From contig NW_026570359.1 in assembly GCF_019649055.1 (NCBI RefSeq), positions 186,001 through 250,000 on the forward strand: 64,000 nucleotides of DNA. Reading direction: 5' to 3'. This DNA is from Paramacrobiotus metropolitanus (Eukaryota; Tardigrada; Eutardigrada; Parachela; Macrobiotidae). The translations under genes were made by a program, and so were the position numbers. The notes under the pieces were generated by a model, which was given only the letters and a program-made list of their open reading frames with translations, was not told where the DNA came from and made no database searches. Below are positions 59,870-64,000 of this stretch, in pieces. Positions within the stretch are counted from its first letter, which is position 1, and every line of letters starts with the position of its first letter.

Positions 59870-61190
59870 CGATTGGTTATTTTGAGAGACATTATGCAAA
59901 AGTGGATCGTGTGTATGGTAATGCGTGGATTACGGGCTTTCTGTTGTTATGAGACGCTTGTTGCACGTTAATCCAGAAAACGGATGGTTACCGGAATTGT
60001 GTGCCATTTCCCGTACTTGATACGATTATAAGAACCAGCACAGTTTTTGTGGAGCAATGTACCAAGGACACGGCGGTATAATCACGCTGGGAATCGCGAG
60101 CGCTGAAGGCGGTCAACTTCGTGTATTAACACTCAGAACGGATGCACAGCTTGGCGGGACTGTTTTTATCACCACACAAGAGAATTTTTCATTGCTTTAG
60201 TCACAAATAACGTATTATTGATCACTAAGGTTGTTGCATATCCAATATCCTAAGTGTATCCATATCCAAAATATCGTAATATCATATCCATATCCGAGAC
60301 CAGCCGGCGGGATACGGATATTTCGGATATCCTATATATTAATAAAATAAGCCTTAGCGAATTCCATTTCTGTCTCCCTTTTTTGAGCGAGCCACTGAAC
60401 CAAACTTTGATGTCTATATGTCATTCAATAGCCGCGAGTTTGCAGATTTGCAGGAACCAGTCAGTTTTTTGAAAGTGTATTAAGTTTCAGAGAAAATCTT
60501 AAAAGAACTTAACATACAAAGTCTATGGGAAAAGTGGAGAACCCACCACTGCAAACCCACCCACGCCACCACCGTCATGAACAGCATAGGAAAAGCATTC
60601 ATCTACACTTGATGGAGCTTTGGTGTCCATTTGTTATCCGATTGCCTTTAGTTCATAAGATTTTTATTAAGAGTTAGTTTTTAAAAAAATGTAGGCTTTG
60701 AAAGTGATGTTTCTTACAAACTGAACATGCGAAATCTTCTGGAAAGTGGGAACGACTCAAATTCCAAAGATAAAGTAGTTGCCTTTCGCAACAGGTTGAT
60801 TAGATTTAATATCGAAACTGCTTCCACAGGGCGGCTAGCTTTGGTAATATCCTGCTAACGTGCCAATGAACATTCTTGTGGATATTTTGGATATAGGTTA
60901 AAATATTTTTCCTAAAGACTAAGGAACGTAGAAAAAACGGTTTTATGAAAACAAAAATCGCATTTTTAGCATTTAAAAATTTAAAACAAACAGGAGATTC
61001 AAAAAGAGAAACTTATCCGCTTTCTAATCTATCTTTCCGCCAGCTATACAGCAATCCGTCAGATCGATCTCCCATCAAAGGTCAAAATCAAAAAATACGG
61101 GGAATACCCTCCCCGGTGCGCCTGGCCGGCCTGGGTGCGACGAGCTACATTAAATGAACCATCTGTGCGGATGTAAGCGTGAAGCCACAA
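59870..61190. other. No recognised gene
   Basis: Bases 59965-60180 weakly match the spacer block near 23040. Bases 60238-60310 hold an irregular CATATCC / ATATCC repeat. Nothing else is recognised. Confidence 0.4.
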
Positions 61191-61197
61191 TGCGTTT

Positions 61198-61292
61198 ATG
61201 GGTTGGGGATGTTGTTGGCGTTTAATGGGTTGGGTTTGGGATGGGTTGGGGACGGGGATGGGAGAATGCGTTGGGGATGTTGTGGTGGGATT
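61198..61292 (+). repeat. G-rich tract with G-quadruplex potential
   Basis: Runs of three to four G alternate with short loops (GGGTTGGGTTTGGGATGGG, then TTGGGGACGGGGATGGG) over about 90 bases. The flanks are not G-rich. Confidence 0.75.
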
Positions 61293-62356
61293 AATACGCG
61301 AATGCATAGATTTTTGCCAAACTCGAAACAAATTCTATAAGCCGTAACAGAAATCGGAAGCACAGGCGACGCCTATCTGCAGCGGGGTCGCACTAAAGTT
61401 GTCGACGTTAATTAATGACAAAAAATTCAAGAAAGAATACAACGAAATTTTGAAGTCTTCATCAGGTTTAAATTGTTTTGTGTCTAAGCAGTAGGAGCAA
61501 ACTGCACACTGGAAAGTATTTTTATTCTAAGGGTTCAAAGGTTAACATCGGTGGTCGTACCGTCGTATCACTGGATCGTTTTGTCGGTCACAACGCACTG
61601 ACTAAAATTTTACAAAGCTCAGACTGAACGAGTAGTACTAGAACTGTAGAAGTACTGTAATACGGCTACAAAAATTCCAGTTATTATGGAGTTTTATTAT
61701 TTTTGGTTCTTGACAACTGACCGGCATATGCTGCTGATTGATTTGGGGAAAGCTTAAAAACTTTGTTTTATAATTGCAAAAAAGGGCATATTCCTGGAAA
61801 TTTTCAAATTTTTCGGGTCTAATTTAAGGTTAAATCCGAAGTCAGCGGAACGCGACAATGTTTTCTCAAAACGGCCTTAAACATCTGATTAGTAAACTGT
61901 AATACATTTTAACTGCTCCTAATCTGTCAGTGAACTATGGCCAAAATAACTAATACTGTAATTTACGACATACGTTATGATAAGCAGTCAAGTTGAGTCA
62001 ACCAAATAGGTACGGTATATGGCAAATACAGAAATACTGTCTGTCTCTGCCGATGAAACTATATTAATATTATTAACGCTCCGCTCAATAAAACTAAAAT
62101 TGTAGTCATGGGTTCGTACTTTGTAGTTTTCGTAAATAACAATTCATCAGTTTGCGCGGGGTCTACTAGTTACGAGATATTTTGGATATGCTGGATAAAC
62201 TTGGATATTGCGTGGATTTTGTTTTTAAAGCAACGAAAGCTTAAGAAAAGTCTATTTATTGGGTTATTCAACTTAACATTGGTTAAACTCAAAATTACGC
62301 AGTTCTCATCATTTCAACACATAGTACACTTCGTCCAGTCTCTTACCGATACAAAA

Positions 62357-62761
62357 CGTTTCCTGAACACACGCAGCATTACCTCGCATATTAAAGCAAC
62401 ACTGATTCTCTGCTTCAGAAACTGAGTGGACCGTTTCTCCTGTGTCCTCTCAAAAAGCATCTTACCGAGAGTAGACATCTTACACTTCGCTTCTTTACTT
62501 CATACGCCCATTGTTTCAAAAACCAAAGCAGAGAAATTGAAATTATCGCGTAAATATCCGTGCTTATTGTTTTTCTTCGCCTCTGCCATCATGGCGGCAG
62601 CCCCGGCCTCCTGGGACGTCTTGGCGATGTAGGAAGTGGCCATGGTGTCCGGGCAGGTGACGTCCCAAACCCAAGCTTTGCCTTGGCTGAAGGAGACCGA
62701 GGTCATGCCGTCCGGTCGTTTCAGAGTGTCGCGGTACAGGCCTGGTGGTTCGCGTCCGATC
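62357..62761 (-). pseudogene. C-terminal fragment of a non-LTR retroelement pol
   Basis: Minus strand. RPDGMTSVSFSQGKAWVWDV is followed by CPDTMATSYIAKTSQEAGAA and ETMGV, then a stop where Trp is expected, then FLKQRISVAL and, after a one-base shift, RGNAACVQET. This order (RPDG..VWD, GAAA, ETLGVW, QR.SVALQRGNA) is common at the C-terminus of reverse transcriptase proteins from animal retroelements. The RT domain itself is absent: the fragment is cut at 62761 where TTCGGCC repeats begin. Confidence 0.65.
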
Positions 62762-62892
62762 ACTTCGGCCGCGTTACATTTCGGCCGCACAGGTTCACTT
62801 CGGCCGACGTTCATTTCGGCCGTGGCTCACTTCGGCCAACACTGCAATTCGGCCAACGCTCATTTCGGCAGATGGACGTTTCGGCCATCATA
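62757..62892. repeat. TTCGGCC short-period repeat cluster 1
   Basis: CA[CT]TTCGGCC-type units recur about ten times at 10-20-base spacing. The start GATCACTTCGGCCGCGTTAC is shared with cluster 2. Confidence 0.85.
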
Positions 62893-63345
62893 GTTTTTCT
62901 TGGGTTCTACGTTTTGTAGGTTTTTCTTAGATTTTTTTACATTTTCTTAGGGTTTTTAGGTTTAATATTATGGTTTCTTAGGTTTTCTTAGATTTGTTAT
63001 GGCTTGTTAGTTTCTTAGGTTTTCTTAGATTTGTTGTGGTTTCTTAGGTTTCTTAGGTTTTCTTAGGTTTCTTAGGTAATCTTAGATTTGTTATGGTTTC
63101 TTAAGTTTTCTTTGATTTGCTTTTGTTTGCTTTCTTTTTGTATGTGTAGGTTTCTTAGGTTATTCTTAGGTTCTTCTTAGGTTTCTTAGGTTTCCAAGGT
63201 TTCTTAGATTTCTTAGGTTTCTTAGGTAATTTAGATTTGTTATGGTTTCTTATTTTTTTTTTTTGATTTTTTCATGTTTTCGTATGTATTCTTAGGTACG
63301 GTAGGTTTTCAAGACTCTCCCGTGATAGTAGACTTTGTCGCGTCT
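62893..63345 (+). repeat. Degenerate TTTCTTAGG satellite, part 1
   Basis: Units such as TTTCTTAGG and TTTTCTTAGG repeat with drift for about 430 bases; strongly T/G-biased strand. Confidence 0.85.
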
Positions 63346-63503
63346 GATCACTTCGGCCGCGTTACATTTCGGCCGCACAGGCTCATTTCGGCCAACGTTC
63401 ATTTCGGCCGTGGCTCACTTCGGCCAACACTCATTTCGCCCAACACTCATTTCGGCCACACTCATTTCGGCCAACGCTCATTTCGACAACTGGATGTGTC
63501 GGC
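63346..63503. repeat. TTCGGCC short-period repeat cluster 2
   Basis: Begins GATCACTTCGGCCGCGTTAC like cluster 1 and contains CATTTCGGCCAACACTCATT-type units. Confidence 0.85.
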
Positions 63504-63760
63504 CATCTTAGGCTCTCTTAGGTTTCCTAGGTTTTCTTAACAAGTTTTCTTAAGTCTTCTTAAGTCTTCTTAAGTCTTGTAAGTTTTCTTAAGTCTTCTT
63601 CTGTTTTCTTAGGTTTTCTTAGGTTTTCTTAGGTTTGTTATGTTTTCTTAGGTTTCTTAGGTTTCTTAGGTTTCTTAAGTTTTTTTTTATGTTTCTTAGA
63701 TTATGAACTTATGGTTTATTTGGCTTTCTTAGGTTTTCGTATTTATTCTTAGGTTATTCG
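63504..63760 (+). repeat. Degenerate TTTCTTAGG satellite, part 2
   Basis: TTCTTAGG and AAGTCTTCTT variants continue; bases 63761-64000 hold nothing recognised. Confidence 0.8.
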
Positions 63761-64000
63761 CAGGTGATTTAAGATCTGATGATTTCTTTCCGTTTTTTGT
63801 TTTTCTGAGTGTCGTGCGGTTAACTCACCCTGGACGGTAGACTTAGTGTGATCGATCATATGACGGTCGCGATGTGTTAATAAGAACACTTGGAAAAGAG
63901 AGACATAATGGTGCATTGGTGAAAATAGCACTTCCAAAATTTGTTTGAAAAACAGTGCGTGCAGGATGAAATAGAAATAGAAGGAAAGTTCGTGTCAACG

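Noticed and set aside
62893-63760. Arthropod-type telomere (TTAGG)n
   Set aside because: The period is 8-10 with TTTC between TTAGG cores, and units are degenerate; not a telomere array.

Overview
The window is eukaryotic, from an invertebrate animal. Genes are split by short introns (57 to about 1,900 bases) with GT..AG borders. The best host gene is an ADAMTS-type secreted metalloprotease. The rest is transposon-rich: one near-complete Ty3/gypsy LTR element, one DIRS/Ngaro-type tyrosine-recombinase element, fragments of another gypsy element and of a non-LTR element, and at least five inverted-repeat (MITE-like) families. An ecdysozoan or arthropod-like host is plausible but not proven.

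Layout. 0.2-1.5 kb: 5' exons of a minus-strand gene that runs off the left edge. 1.7-6.7 kb: palindromic clusters, small inverted-repeat elements, and a gypsy pol fragment split by a 15-bp minisatellite. 6.7-15.5 kb: no gene recognised. 15.5-22.7 kb: a 12-coding-exon metalloprotease gene (736 residues predicted). 22.7-48.6 kb: a mosaic of duplicated and broken pieces of that gene and of a second host family (minus-strand secreted Ig-like proteins), mixed with fold-back DNA. 36.7-42.0 kb: a 2.6-kb direct tandem duplication. 40.8-45.1 kb: the DIRS/Ngaro-type element, sitting inside an Ig-like gene. 49.3-59.0 kb: the gypsy element with 360-bp LTRs. 59.1-59.9 kb: one more metalloprotease exon pseudogene. 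60-64 kb: a G-rich tract, a non-LTR pol remnant, and satellite-like TTCGGCC and TTCTTAGG repeats.

How parts work together. In the gypsy element, gag and pol appear linked by a textbook -1 frameshift site (GGGAAAA, 7-base spacer, 8-bp hairpin). A 77-codon leader exon that begins at the LTR edge can be spliced in frame to a third, coiled-coil-rich ORF in the env position; that ORF has no signal peptide or membrane segment. In the DIRS-type element, a SAP-domain Gag ORF, an RT/RNase H ORF and an overlapping tyrosine recombinase ORF lie in one direction. The tandem duplication joins the exact end of a TA-flanked inverted-repeat element to a TA inside the DIRS gag, which suggests an aberrant transposition event.

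Several otherwise intact ORFs are broken by single-base or homopolymer-length indels. These may be real decay or uncorrected long-read errors. No database search was possible; family names rest on motifs visible in the sequence.
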